Assembly: GCA_049647265.1 (NCBI GenBank)
Contig: JBARXJ010000066.1
Coordinates: 1 to 64,000, forward strand
From: JAAURB01 sp049647265
Lineage (GTDB): Bacteria; Cyanobacteriota; Cyanobacteriia; Cyanobacteriales; Microcoleaceae
Length of the DNA: 64,000 bases
Direction of reading: 5' to 3'
Shown: in pieces, positions 48,263 through 56,349 of the stretch
Layout of the letters: each line of letters begins with the position of its first letter
Numbering within the stretch: position 1 is the stretch's first letter
The notes under the pieces: model-generated
Seen by the model: the letters and a program-made list of their open reading frames with translations, nothing else
What the model was told of the DNA's origin: nothing
The model's database searches: none
Program-made: the position numbers and the translations under genes

Positions 48263-49135
48263 ATGTTGCGTAAACTGATTATTTCGTTGATGTGTTTAAG
48301 TTTCTGTTGGACAACAGTCGCTTGTGGATCGAGTAATTCAACCGCTTCTTATTCTACACAACCTCAAACTCGAACCGTCGCCGCCACCACTAATCAACCC
48401 ACTTCCGGTGAATATCCCCTGCAACAGGCACAATATGACGATGCCAGCGGGGAATATACTTTTATGTTGCTGAATACTCCCTCTGGAAAGTCCCCTGTGT
48501 TTCGCACAAGCGATGTACAAATGGCGCGGTTAAGTGAGGATGATATTACTGCGGGGAAACAGAGTTATTTAGAAGTCAAAGGAGATACTGCGATCGCCTA
48601 TATCACCGAAGACTTTAAAATTGAGTATGTTCATAACGTGACCGAAACCGTAACAAACCCTCAAACCGGACAACCTCAAACCGTGGTGGTTCGCCAACAG
48701 TCGAGTTTCTGGACTCCTTTTGCTGCTTCTATCGCAGGTAATATGGTTGCCAATGCGCTGTTTGCACCCCGCTATTATGTTCCTCCCGTTTATCAACCCG
48801 GTAGACCATTAATGGGTTACGGTGGCTACGGCAACACGTATCAAAGCGCGGTGAGTCAATATCAGACTCGTTATAACCAACCCCCCGCAGCAGTCAAGAA
48901 CCGTCAAACGCTACGGACAACGGGTGCTATTCGGAATAATTCTACCCCTCGCGCGACTTCAGCAACTCAGAAAAAAGACGCAAACCGTTCAACGGGTTCT
49001 GGGTTTGGTTCAAGTAACCTGAAGCAAAATAATAATGGTTCTTCTACTACGAAAAAACGTACGCCTGCTTTTGGTAGTAGCAGTCCTTCTCGTCGCGCTC
49101 CTTCCTTTGGTGGTTCTAGACGGCGGCGGCGTTAA
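48263..49135 (+). CDS. Probable lipoprotein with a basic low-complexity C-terminus
   Basis: 290 residues. The N-terminus (MLRKLIISLMCLSFCWTTVA followed by CGSS) is a signal peptide with a lipobox-like VAC, so the protein is probably lipid-anchored at Cys-21. The middle has a hydrophobic stretch (FWTPFAASIAGNMVANALFA) before a Tyr/Gly/Pro-rich part. The last 90 residues are rich in Ser, Asn, Lys and Arg and end in a run of arginines. No function is known. It is coupled to the preceding gene and followed by a strong terminator. Confidence 0.82.
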   Translation: MLRKLIISLMCLSFCWTTVACGSSNSTASYSTQPQTRTVAATTNQPTSGEYPLQQAQYDDASGEYTFMLLNTPSGKSPVFRTSDVQMARLSEDDITAGKQSYLEVKGDTAIAYITEDFKIEYVHNVTETVTNPQTGQPQTVVVRQQSSFWTPFAASIAGNMVANALFAPRYYVPPVYQPGRPLMGYGGYGNTYQSAVSQYQTRYNQPPAAVKNRQTLRTTGAIRNNSTPRATSATQKKDANRSTGSGFGSSNLKQNNNGSSTTKKRTPAFGSSSPSRRAPSFGGSRRRRR

Positions 49136-49169
49136 ATTTCGTTTGTTTAAAACTGATTAATTTTTATTA

Positions 49170-49208
49170 GGCTGGGTTAGTAGTAAAAAACCCAGTCTTT
49201 TTGTTTTA
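49170..49208 (+). terminator. Rho-independent terminator
   Basis: GGCTGGGTT (49170-49178) pairs with AACCCAGTC (49189-49197) with one G-U pair, followed by TTTTTTTG and TTTT. It ends the 47644-49135 operon. Confidence 0.88.
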
Positions 49209-49277
49209 AAAGTTGTTTTTGTTAATAGCTTGAGGGTGTAGAATATAAGTATATTGATGTCGAGCAATTACTGATGC

Positions 49278-49850
49278 ATGTTTATGTCAATTCAATTTAA
49301 GTTTCATCCAGAAAAAGCTGTTGAAGCCGCAGCATTACTATTGAAGCTGCACAGTAAGCATGGTAAGCCTATGAAGTATTTAGGTTTACTTAAAATGCTT
49401 TACATTGCTGATCGTATTGCGTTAGAACGTATGGAGCAACCCATTACTGGTGACCATTACGTGTCTATGAACTATGGGCCTGTCCTTAGTGGAGTTTATG
49501 ATCTAATCAAAGGACAGCCAGTTGATCATGCTTTAACATTGTGGTCTCAGTATATTTCATCTCAAAAAGATCATTACGTTTCTTTATTGGCTTTTCCAGG
49601 AGACGAGAACCTTTGTGAAGAGGAAGAGGAAATTATTCAGCAGGTTTATCAAGATTTTGGGCATCTCGATCCTTTTGATGTTGCTGAATGGACTCATGGA
49701 CTTCCAGAGTGGCAATATCCTGATGGATCTGCTATTCCTATTTCAATAGAAGAAATTCTTAAAAATGTGGGCAAGAGTGATGAGGAAATAGTTGAAATTC
49801 AGCAAGAAGCAATTCGAGAAGCTTATATAGATGAGGTTTTGAATGGCTAG
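49278..49850 (+). CDS. Panacea-domain (SocA-like) antitoxin
   Basis: 190 residues (a second ATG two codons later, 49284, is also possible). The segments YLGLLKMLYIADRIALERM, PITGDHYVSMNYGPVLSGVY and DLIKGQPVDHALTLW match the Panacea domain. This antitoxin domain, also seen in SocA, pairs with many unrelated toxins and often neutralises them directly. The C-terminal extension (VGKSDEEIVEIQQEAIREAY) is helical and may contact the toxin. The downstream gene overlaps by eight bases (ATGGCTAG), the usual coupling of toxin-antitoxin pairs. Confidence 0.82.
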   Translation: MFMSIQFKFHPEKAVEAAALLLKLHSKHGKPMKYLGLLKMLYIADRIALERMEQPITGDHYVSMNYGPVLSGVYDLIKGQPVDHALTLWSQYISSQKDHYVSLLAFPGDENLCEEEEEIIQQVYQDFGHLDPFDVAEWTHGLPEWQYPDGSAIPISIEEILKNVGKSDEEIVEIQQEAIREAYIDEVLNG

Positions 49851-50235
49851 CATCACCATTAATTTGGGAGATGCATTTTTACTGGATACGCCTCCTAACG
49901 CTCAACATCTCTACATTGCTATTGCGAAAACTACGGGGAACAAATATCTGTTTGTTAACGTTACTAGCCGTCGATCACGTTCTGAAACCACTTGTATTTT
50001 ATTACCTGGCGCAGGTGTACCCAGCTTTGTAGTTCGTGAGTCGGTGATTGCTTATCAATATGCTCGTGAGTTAGATAGTACGGAGTTAGCGAGGTTAATT
50101 ACTGCTAACAGCCCAGTTCCAAAAGGATCATGTTCTCAAGCGATTTTAGCACAAATTCAGCAGGGTGGTTTAGTGTCTAAACGTTTAAAGAAAAAATATA
50201 AAACGGCTTTGAAAGTATTTTTAGAAATATCATAA
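49843..50235 (+). CDS. Probable toxin partner of the Panacea antitoxin (PemK/SH3-like?)
   Basis: 130 residues, start ATG inside the antitoxin gene. The first 70 residues are beta-rich (GDAFLLDTPPNAQHLYIAIA, then KYLFVNVTSRRSRSETTCIL and SFVVRESVIAYQYARE), which recalls the small-barrel fold of PemK/MazF-like toxins. The C-terminal part is helical and basic (GGLVSKRLKKKYKTALK). I do not recognise an established family, so the toxin role rests on gene order and the overlap with the antitoxin gene. Confidence 0.7.
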   Translation: MASITINLGDAFLLDTPPNAQHLYIAIAKTTGNKYLFVNVTSRRSRSETTCILLPGAGVPSFVVRESVIAYQYARELDSTELARLITANSPVPKGSCSQAILAQIQQGGLVSKRLKKKYKTALKVFLEIS

Positions 50236-50279
50236 AATATAGCATATTGACTAAAATAAATAATATATAAAAGAAAACT

Positions 50280-50762
50280 ATGAAAGTAGCTGTATTTACA
50301 GTTCTAATAGTAATGCAAGCAAAATTAGTATCAGCAGCACCATGTAAAATTAATCAAAGCGTTTATCGTGATGCAGGTGGTAAGGGTTTTGAACTGGTTT
50401 TTGGTGAATCGATTCCAGGCACAGTATCGCAAGCAACAGCTACGATAAGGCTTCCAGAACAAGGACGACGGTATGCTTTCAATGTTGTTCAGTCTCAAGG
50501 CTATGGATCTACTTCTTTGGTGATGATAAATCCCAGTAGTAATGGTTTAGAGTTTGGTAATAGTTTTATGATTAACTTTTTTGATCAGAATTTAAGAGCT
50601 GCTAATCCAGGAGTTTGGGGAAGAGAAACACAGTCACCACGGTATGCTTTTATTACTGGGTTAGGCAGTCATGACTACTACACTAATAGCAGAAATATAA
50701 ATGTAGAAAATGCACCTTCCTTAATAGGTGATGTAATGTGGATTCATGATCGCTGTCAATAG
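50280..50762 (+). CDS. Secreted protein of unknown function
   Basis: 160 residues. The N-terminus (MKVAVFTVLIVMQAKLVSAA) is a signal peptide cleaved near residue 20. The mature part is beta-rich with two cysteines near its ends (C23 region and HDRC at the C-terminus) that could pair. No family is recognised. A degraded copy of part of this gene lies at 51702-51771, so the locus has been duplicated. Confidence 0.6.
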   Translation: MKVAVFTVLIVMQAKLVSAAPCKINQSVYRDAGGKGFELVFGESIPGTVSQATATIRLPEQGRRYAFNVVQSQGYGSTSLVMINPSSNGLEFGNSFMINFFDQNLRAANPGVWGRETQSPRYAFITGLGSHDYYTNSRNINVENAPSLIGDVMWIHDRCQ

Positions 50763-50785
50763 TCTTCGCAGATCAGAAGTAATAA

Positions 50786-50932
50786 AAAGGCAGTATCAAA
50801 GGTAAATATATCGAACGATACCGTAAAGGCACAAACCTAGTACTTTTAGATCCTGATATCGCTCAAGCTTTTCCAAGCGAACAGGCAGTGAATGAAGCGT
50901 TACGCAAATTAATACAAGCAGAGCCACTTTAA
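50786..50932 (+). pseudogene. Remnant of a small antitoxin-like gene lacking its start
   Basis: A 48-codon open frame follows two TAA codons (50780-50785) and has no start codon. It reads KGKYIERYRKGTNLVLLDPD, then FPSEQAVNEALRKLI and a stop. This is the C-terminal part of a common cyanobacterial antitoxin-like family (…RGKYxERYxxGTNxVxLxPDVAxxF…). The N-terminal dozen residues and the start are gone. Confidence 0.6.
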
Positions 50933-50956
50933 TAGTGTAAATAAGTGGTCGCGCTC

Positions 50957-51598
50957 TTAATTACTACTTAAAAAAACTTGCTCGGCTGTTAAATTAAATT
51001 CGGGAAAAGTAGGTGAACTAATCCTATCTTTTCCTCTAAATTGACTAACTTGATATTCGCCTTCAGTTAATTGATATACTGAAAATGTAGGCTGTTTTGG
51101 ATTACCTAAAAAGCTACGTCCTCCCAATGCAGCATAATCTACAATCCAGTATTCAGTTATTCCCATTTCTTCTCTTCGAGACGCTACGCGAACGTAATCT
51201 GCCCGCTTTTTATAATAGTCATCTCGCCAATTGGTACTCACGACTTCTACAATTAACTTAACCGATTCAGCGTTTTCAATAATAGATTGATTTTGCCAAC
51301 GGGGTTCAGTATTAATAACTTCTTGGTTAATTACAATGATATCAGGTTCATAACCGGATTTCTCATCACTCGGCTTAACAATTGATTCTCTGGGAATTGT
51401 CCAAATCCCGCGTTTTTCCATCTGAATAATCGTTAAAATTAATTCTTCAATTAAAAAGCCTGTAATATTAGAATATTTTCCCGTTGGTTTTGGCATTTCA
51501 ACAATCATTCCATCATGAAGTTCGTAGCGTCCGCCTGTGTCAGGATACCAGGCAATAAATTCTTCAAAAGTAACAGGTTTTGTTAAAGAGTGAACCAT
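50957..51598 (-). CDS. Uma2 family PD-(D/E)XK protein (DUF820)
   Basis: 213 residues. Uma2 proteins have a restriction-endonuclease-like fold and are greatly expanded in cyanobacteria; their role is unclear. Visible motifs: GRYELHDGMIVEM at the N-terminus, YEPDIIVI (catalytic Asp), and LIVEVVSTNWRDDY (Glu-x-Val). Then comes KKRADY, ending in ITEYWIVDY. Between these two last parts an extra VRVASRREEM stretch comes from an in-frame dispersed repeat (51168-51194). The frame is intact, so the protein is probably made. Confidence 0.88.
   Translation of the reverse strand: MVHSLTKPVTFEEFIAWYPDTGGRYELHDGMIVEMPKPTGKYSNITGFLIEELILTIIQMEKRGIWTIPRESIVKPSDEKSGYEPDIIVINQEVINTEPRWQNQSIIENAESVKLIVEVVSTNWRDDYYKKRADYVRVASRREEMGITEYWIVDYAALGGRSFLGNPKQPTFSVYQLTEGEYQVSQFRGKDRISSPTFPEFNLTAEQVFLSSN
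51168..51194 (-). repeat. Small dispersed repeat inserted in frame in the Uma2 gene
   Basis: On the minus strand GTTCGCGTAGCGTCTCGAAG plus AGAAG is a widespread cyanobacterial dispersed repeat. It is read as VRVASRREE between two conserved parts of Uma2, where relatives go straight from KKRADYE to LGITEYW. Confidence 0.8.
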
Positions 51599-51701
51599 AG
51601 ATAATTTTTGAATAAAACTGGGTACTCTATTAAAAGAATACTCGTTATTATACTATTTTCATAATGCCATTATATCTGTTTAAAGAATCCAATTCAATTC
51701 T

Positions 51702-51771
51702 TCTGCTTATCCTGGAGTTTTTGGATGAGAAACACAGTCACCCAGTATGGTTTTATGACTGAGTTAGGCAG
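51702..51771 (+). pseudogene. Degraded duplicate of part of the 50280-50762 gene
   Basis: The stretch from CTGCTTATCCTGGAGTTT to GAGTTAGGCAGT matches 50609-50669 (CTGCTAATCCAGGAGTTT to GGGTTAGGCAGT) at most positions, with small insertions that break the frame. It shares the 12-base core AAACACAGTCAC. Confidence 0.75.
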
Positions 51772-51873
51772 TGGTGCAATTCTAAGTTAGACCAAGTGTT
51801 AAGTTTTAAATCTGGAGAACAAATCGTGGATAAAATTGTGGTAATCCTGTAGAAGTATTGAATTTGGGTGCTT

Positions 51874-52068
51874 GGCTGTCACCGCATTCCGCAGTTTAAA
51901 TATAATGAGTGTGGTCGTCAGCTTGTATTAAATCCACAGAAGATAACGATCAGTCAAGATCCACGAGAATGAATTGACAGATGACTTTTGGAGAAGATTT
52001 TACTTGCCGGAATTGCCCGCGCTGCCCAGGTTTCTCAAAGAGGGTTACAAACTTACATCAAGGCGTAG
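51874..52068 (+). pseudogene. IS1-like transposase (InsA-type) remnant
   Basis: One frame reads YNECGRQLVLNPQKITISQD, then PRE, a TGA, IDR, another TGA, then LLEKILLAGIARAAQVSQRG and LQTYIKA. This is the zinc-ribbon/helix-turn-helix part of IS1-family InsA proteins. The two stops and the missing N- and C-terminal parts show it is dead. The relic may start nearer 51820. Confidence 0.6.
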
Positions 52069-52292
52069 GACTACTCAAAGAAGTAGCCCTAGCTAAGAAT
52101 AAAATAGCCCTGTGTCCCAATGAGGGGAGAGCAATTTGATCGCTTCTTTTCAGGAGAGGGTAGGTGAGGTGAAAAGCCCAACTCATCCTAATTTTCTGAT
52201 TAACTTGTTGAGGTATTTGTTGCGATCGCGCTGAGGCTATAATTTTGCAAACATTTAGGTTGTACTATTTTACGGATGTTGTGTTGCTCAAC
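52069..52292. other. Intergenic region downstream of ctpA
   Basis: Probable extension of the IS1-like relic, then HIP1-rich sequence before the ctpA stop. No gene is seen. Confidence 0.4.
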
Positions 52293-53531
52293 TCAAGCCG
52301 CATTGGCTAACACACCATTGGCATTAAGTAACTCAACTGCTTTTTGATATTGCAGATCTTTTGCTGTTCCCACATCTGTTAATTTTAAAGACGTTACAGG
52401 TACAACATAATCGGGTTTAATGCCCAATTTATTAATATCACGATGGGCTGGGGTTTCATATTTAGCGACTGTTACTGCTAAACCTGCGCCATCGGACAAA
52501 TCAAATAAAGATTGAATTAACCCTTTACCAAATGTCTTTTCACCCACTAATACTGCCCGATGATTATCTTGTAATGCTCCGGCTAAAATTTCGCTGGCGC
52601 TGGCAGTTCCACCATTGACTAATACCACTAATGGTGCTTGAGTTAATGCATTGCCACTGGCTTCAAAACTGCCTAAGAAACCTTGACGGTTGACGGTATA
52701 AACGACAGTTCCTTGATCGATCCACTCTTGAGCAATTTCAACTCCTGCTCGCAGCAACCCTCCCGGATTATTTCGTAAATCCAGAATATACCCTTTTGCT
52801 CCCTGTTGTTGGAGTTGGGTAATGGCATGAGCCACTTCTTCAGGCGCATTGGCGCTAAATTGGCTGAGACGAATATAACCAATGGGAACGGCTTGATCGG
52901 AGGTGCGTAAGTCGGCCAAAACGGGGTTAAGACTAATGCGATCGCGCACTAACTGAATCTCTTCCAACTCTTGAATTTCAAAATGTTGCACCGTTAGGGT
53001 GACCGTACTGCCCACCGGCCCTCGCATCCGTTCTGCGGCCTCATCCAGGGTGAGTTGATCTGTGGTCACGCCATCAATTTTAACAATGCGATCGCGGGGG
53101 GCAATATTAGCGCTGGCGGCCGGAGACCCATCAATGGGAGCAATAACGGTGAGTTGTCCGGTTTCTCCATCGAGGGCAATTTGTAATCCGACTCCAGTCA
53201 GTTCTCCTGAGGTGCTCATTTGTAGGCTACGGTACTGCTCAGGTCGCAGCAGACGAGTGAAAGGGTCATCTAGACTTTTGAGTAGGGTTTCGATTGCCTC
53301 GTAGGTTTCAGAGCGATTTTCCAGGGGTTGTCGTAATGCTCGTTTACGTACAAACCACCAATTTTGATGATTAAACGAGTCATCAATGTAGGCTTGGTTA
53401 ATGATACGCCAGGTTTCACCCACTAAGTTTTGTTCTTCAGTCAGAGCATGAGCCGGTGTTGCGGGCCCTGCCAGTAACTGAGCAAGGACGAACCATAGGA
53501 CGAAAACAATTTGAAGAATGGGTTTGTACAT
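52293..53531 (-). CDS. ctpA: Carboxyl-terminal processing protease CtpA
   Basis: 412 residues: a signal peptide (about 1-30), an N-terminal helical part, a PDZ domain (about 110-190, GVGLQIALDGETGQLTVIAP), and the S41 protease core with serine in NGGTASASEILAG and lysine in GEKTFGKGLIQS, the Ser-Lys dyad. It removes the C-terminal extension of the D1 precursor in the lumen so that the manganese cluster can assemble. It lies divergent to petB with about 450 bases between, an arrangement common in cyanobacteria. The paralogues CtpB and CtpC cannot be fully excluded, but the context favours CtpA. Confidence 0.93.
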   Translation of the reverse strand: MYKPILQIVFVLWFVLAQLLAGPATPAHALTEEQNLVGETWRIINQAYIDDSFNHQNWWFVRKRALRQPLENRSETYEAIETLLKSLDDPFTRLLRPEQYRSLQMSTSGELTGVGLQIALDGETGQLTVIAPIDGSPAASANIAPRDRIVKIDGVTTDQLTLDEAAERMRGPVGSTVTLTVQHFEIQELEEIQLVRDRISLNPVLADLRTSDQAVPIGYIRLSQFSANAPEEVAHAITQLQQQGAKGYILDLRNNPGGLLRAGVEIAQEWIDQGTVVYTVNRQGFLGSFEASGNALTQAPLVVLVNGGTASASEILAGALQDNHRAVLVGEKTFGKGLIQSLFDLSDGAGLAVTVAKYETPAHRDINKLGIKPDYVVPVTSLKLTDVGTAKDLQYQKAVELLNANGVLANAA

Positions 53532-53983
53532 AAGACAAGGTTTTCAATTTTTCTTAACAATTGATTAAACTGGGATTTTCCGGCGAGAGTTTGGCTAGAT
53601 TTCCCCTCGCCTCAAGACTTGAGGGCGGTTTATACCCAAAAGCTATTCGGAGAATTTCCTACGACTTTTATGAAATTCTAGTTAAAGCTATGTTACATTT
53701 TTTATCGAAGGGGTAACACAGATGGGAAATCACATAAGCTGTCAACCCAGTTCTGTGGGTTCCCCTATTGTCTCAGTTTATAAGAGATAATCCCTAGATC
53801 TCAGTGAAGTGATTTTGTTCTAAAATTAGCTATGGTGCTGGTTGAGGTGACAAAGTACACTAAACAGATTAAACGGTTTAGGACATGGATTTTAAAAGCG
53901 CTCACGGGCTTAAAAAACCACTAGCGCATGCCTAATTCACACTCTTACGACAGCAATTTATAAATTCTAGGAATTTCAGCTTC
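53532..53983. other. Divergent ctpA-petB intergenic region
   Basis: About 450 bases with both promoters and the long petB leader. A perfect inverted repeat CCTCAAG-A-CTTGAGG occurs at 53610-53624 and could be a regulator site. No gene is seen. Confidence 0.5.
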
Positions 53984-54652
53984 ATGTTTTCCAAGGAAGT
54001 TACAGAATCTTCAGCTTACAAGTGGTTCGATGAGCGCCTAGAAGTACAGGCGATCTCAGATGACATCACAAACAAATATGTTCCGCCCCACGTCAATATT
54101 TTCTATTGTTTGGGTGGAATCACCCTCGTCTGCTTCTTGATCCAGTTTGCCACTGGATTTGCAATGACGTTCTATTACAAACCGACTGTAACTGAAGCAT
54201 TTACTTCAGTGCAGTACATTATGAACGAAGTTAACTTTGGTTGGTTGATTCGTTCTATCCATCGCTGGTCTGCCAGCATGATGGTGTTGATGATGATCCT
54301 ACACACATTCCGCGTGTACCTCACAGGTGGCTTTAAAAAGCCCCGTGAATTAACTTGGGTCACAGGTGTAATTTTAGCGGTCATCACTGTTTCTTTCGGT
54401 GTGACAGGTTACTCTTTACCTTGGGATCAAGTGGGATACTGGGCGGTGAAAATCGTCTCTGGTGTACCAGATGCCATTCCTGTTGTCGGTTCATTGATTG
54501 TTGAATTGATGCGGGGTGGAACGGCTGTAGGTCAAAGCACTCTGAGCCGTTTCTATAGCTTACACACTTTCGTTTTACCGTGGTTGATTGCAGTCTTTAT
54601 GTTGCTGCACTTCCTAATGATCCGTAAGCAAGGAATTTCAGGTCCGTTGTAA
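53984..54652 (+). CDS. petB: Cytochrome b6
   Basis: 222 residues, exactly the usual length. Four membrane helices carry the heme ligands (IHRWSASMMVLMMILHTFRV and FYSLHTFVLPWLIAVFMLLH) and the early cysteine that binds heme c_n (VPPHVNIFYCLGG). It is the core of the b6f complex, passing electrons from plastoquinol to plastocyanin or cytochrome c6 across the thylakoid membrane. petD follows after 164 bases. Confidence 0.99.
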   Translation: MFSKEVTESSAYKWFDERLEVQAISDDITNKYVPPHVNIFYCLGGITLVCFLIQFATGFAMTFYYKPTVTEAFTSVQYIMNEVNFGWLIRSIHRWSASMMVLMMILHTFRVYLTGGFKKPRELTWVTGVILAVITVSFGVTGYSLPWDQVGYWAVKIVSGVPDAIPVVGSLIVELMRGGTAVGQSTLSRFYSLHTFVLPWLIAVFMLLHFLMIRKQGISGPL

Positions 54653-54816
54653 AGTCAATCATTTAAAGCGCTTGAGTTACTCGGTTGGGTGAGCGATCTT
54701 CTGTCAGAGTAACTCCTGCTACACTAAATGGATAAGCTTTGCAATATTGATTAACACAGATCCGTATTGCCTGTTCTCAGGTAAAAACACTAGGAACAAG
54801 GAGAATCTATTAACTT

Positions 54817-55299
54817 ATGTCCATTTTGAAAAAACCGGATCTTAGCGATCCAGCATTGCGTGCCAAACTTGCCAAAGGCATGGGCCACAACTACTACGGT
54901 GAACCCGCGTGGCCAAACGATTTATTGTATGTGTTCCCTGTTGTAATTTTGGGAACAATTGCATTGGTTGTTGGTTTAGCGGTATTAGACCCCGCTATGA
55001 TTGGAGAACCTTCTAATCCCTTTGCCACTCCGTTAGAAATTCTACCTGAGTGGTATCTATGGCCAACTTTCCAAATTTTACGGGTAGTTCCCAGTAAATT
55101 GCTTGGAATTGCGTTAATGTCTTCAATTCCTTTAGGGTTAATGTTGATTCCCTTTATTGAAAGCGTTAACAAGTTCCAAAACCCTTTCCGTCGTCCAGTT
55201 GCAACAGCAATGTTCCTATTCGGAACTGCAGTTACTCTGTGGCTTGGAATTGGTGCAACCTTCCCCATTGACAAGTCTTTAACTTTAGGCTTGTTCTAG
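54817..55299 (+). CDS. petD: Cytochrome b6f complex subunit IV
   Basis: 160 residues with three membrane helices. The start (MSILKKPDLSDPALRAKLAK) and the quinol-site PEWYL motif (LPEWYLWPTFQILRVVPSK) are typical. Together with cytochrome b6 it makes the equivalent of mitochondrial cytochrome b. AAGGAGA lies just upstream of the ATG. A clear terminator follows. Confidence 0.99.
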   Translation: MSILKKPDLSDPALRAKLAKGMGHNYYGEPAWPNDLLYVFPVVILGTIALVVGLAVLDPAMIGEPSNPFATPLEILPEWYLWPTFQILRVVPSKLLGIALMSSIPLGLMLIPFIESVNKFQNPFRRPVATAMFLFGTAVTLWLGIGATFPIDKSLTLGLF

Positions 55300-55323
55300 A
55301 TCTGAATAGAACTCAGATGAGTG

Positions 55324-55366
55324 AACCCATCCTTTTTAGTAAGGGTGGGTTATTCATTTTATTTGA
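55324..55366 (+). terminator. Rho-independent terminator of petBD
   Basis: AACCCATCCTT (55324-55334) pairs with AAGGGTGGGTT (55341-55351) with one G-U pair, followed by the T-rich ATTCATTTTATTT. It lies 25 bases after the petD stop. Confidence 0.9.
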
Positions 55367-55490
55367 ACCCATAGTAAGAACCCTTTGACCGCACAGGATA
55401 AAAAGTATGAGGCATTCCCGGATCAGTTGAGTCAGAAGGAACAGAGACTTGACTGAATCTTGAAAACCAGATGATTAAGGATTAATTGTA

Positions 55491-55562
55491 TGGGCGGTAC
55501 TGGATTTGAACCAGTGACCTTCTGCTTGTAAGGCAGACACTCTACCGCTGAGTTAACCGCCC
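55491..55562 (-). tRNA. tRNA-Val (anticodon UAC)
   Basis: 72 bases on the minus strand. The acceptor stem GGGCGGT pairs with ACCGCCC and has discriminator A; no encoded CCA is seen. The anticodon arm TCTGC-CTTACAA-GCAGA reads UAC. The T-arm GGTTCAAATCC is canonical. Confidence 0.96.
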
Positions 55563-55654
55563 AAATTTCGACGCTAATAAATAACTATAGCAGAAAACTG
55601 TAGAATGGGAACACTTATTGCTAAATTTTTTTGGAGGAATCCGTAAACCCGCCA

Positions 55655-56296
55655 ATGCCGTCAAGTCGAACCCACGATCGGATCACGTTATGGAGCTTGC
55701 CTATAGTTGCTAGTTTGACCTACGGGCAGACTCGTAACAGTCACCTCACATTACTGGTCACCGGATCTTTTCTGTTCAGTGGTCTGATGTTCGGGCCAGA
55801 CTTAGATATTTATTCCCATCAGTTTCTTCGCTGGGGTTGGCTGCGATGGCTTTGGCTTCCGTATCAAAAAAGTTTGCGGCATCGTTGCTTCTTATCCCAT
55901 GGCCCGTTAATTGGAACTGCAATCCGTTTACTCTATTTAGGAAGCTGGCTAATTATTTTTTGTTTAGTTGGATATCTGTTATTCGGGCGACTGTGGCAAA
56001 TTGAGCTAAATCTAGAAGCAGAAATTAAAGGGGCGTTGATTGGCTTAGCAAATAACTTTCGAGAAGGATTAGCTGTTTATGTTGGCTTAGAACTGGGAGC
56101 CATGAGCCACTATTTAGCAGACTGGCTGAGTTCGCGTTATAAACAGCTTCAAAAAAAGGGTTGGATAAATGTTCTTCCTGAGATCAAAATACAACGCCGT
56201 CCGACCCCCCCACAAACACAACAGCCTTCTAAAAAAACTCAATCCAAAAAGCGAACTAAAAAAGTAGACAGTAAAAACCAGTCTGTGAAACATTAA
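55655..56296 (+). CDS. DUF2227 metal-binding membrane protein
   Basis: 213 residues from the ATG at 55655; an in-frame TTG at 55631 is less likely. Conserved His/Asp motifs FGPDLDIYSHQF, LRHRCFLSHGPL and MSHYLADWLSS probably bind metal, as in the DUF2227 family (related to membrane metal-dependent hydrolases). Membrane helices lie at FLFSGLMFG, LGSWLIIFCLVGYLLFG and around YVGLELGAM. The tail is Lys/Gln rich. Function is unknown. Confidence 0.88.
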   Translation: MPSSRTHDRITLWSLPIVASLTYGQTRNSHLTLLVTGSFLFSGLMFGPDLDIYSHQFLRWGWLRWLWLPYQKSLRHRCFLSHGPLIGTAIRLLYLGSWLIIFCLVGYLLFGRLWQIELNLEAEIKGALIGLANNFREGLAVYVGLELGAMSHYLADWLSSRYKQLQKKGWINVLPEIKIQRRPTPPQTQQPSKKTQSKKRTKKVDSKNQSVKH

Positions 56297-56324
56297 AAAA
56301 GCCTCTCAGATATTAGTGAGAGGC
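56295..56324 (-). terminator. Rho-independent terminator of the DUF4912 gene
   Basis: The perfect eight-base stem GCCTCTCA/TGAGAGGC (56301-56308 with 56317-56324) is followed on the minus strand by TTTTTTAATG. It overlaps the last bases of the convergent DUF2227 gene. Confidence 0.9.
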
Positions 56325-56349
56325 CGATTAACAATGATGAGGGGTGTGT

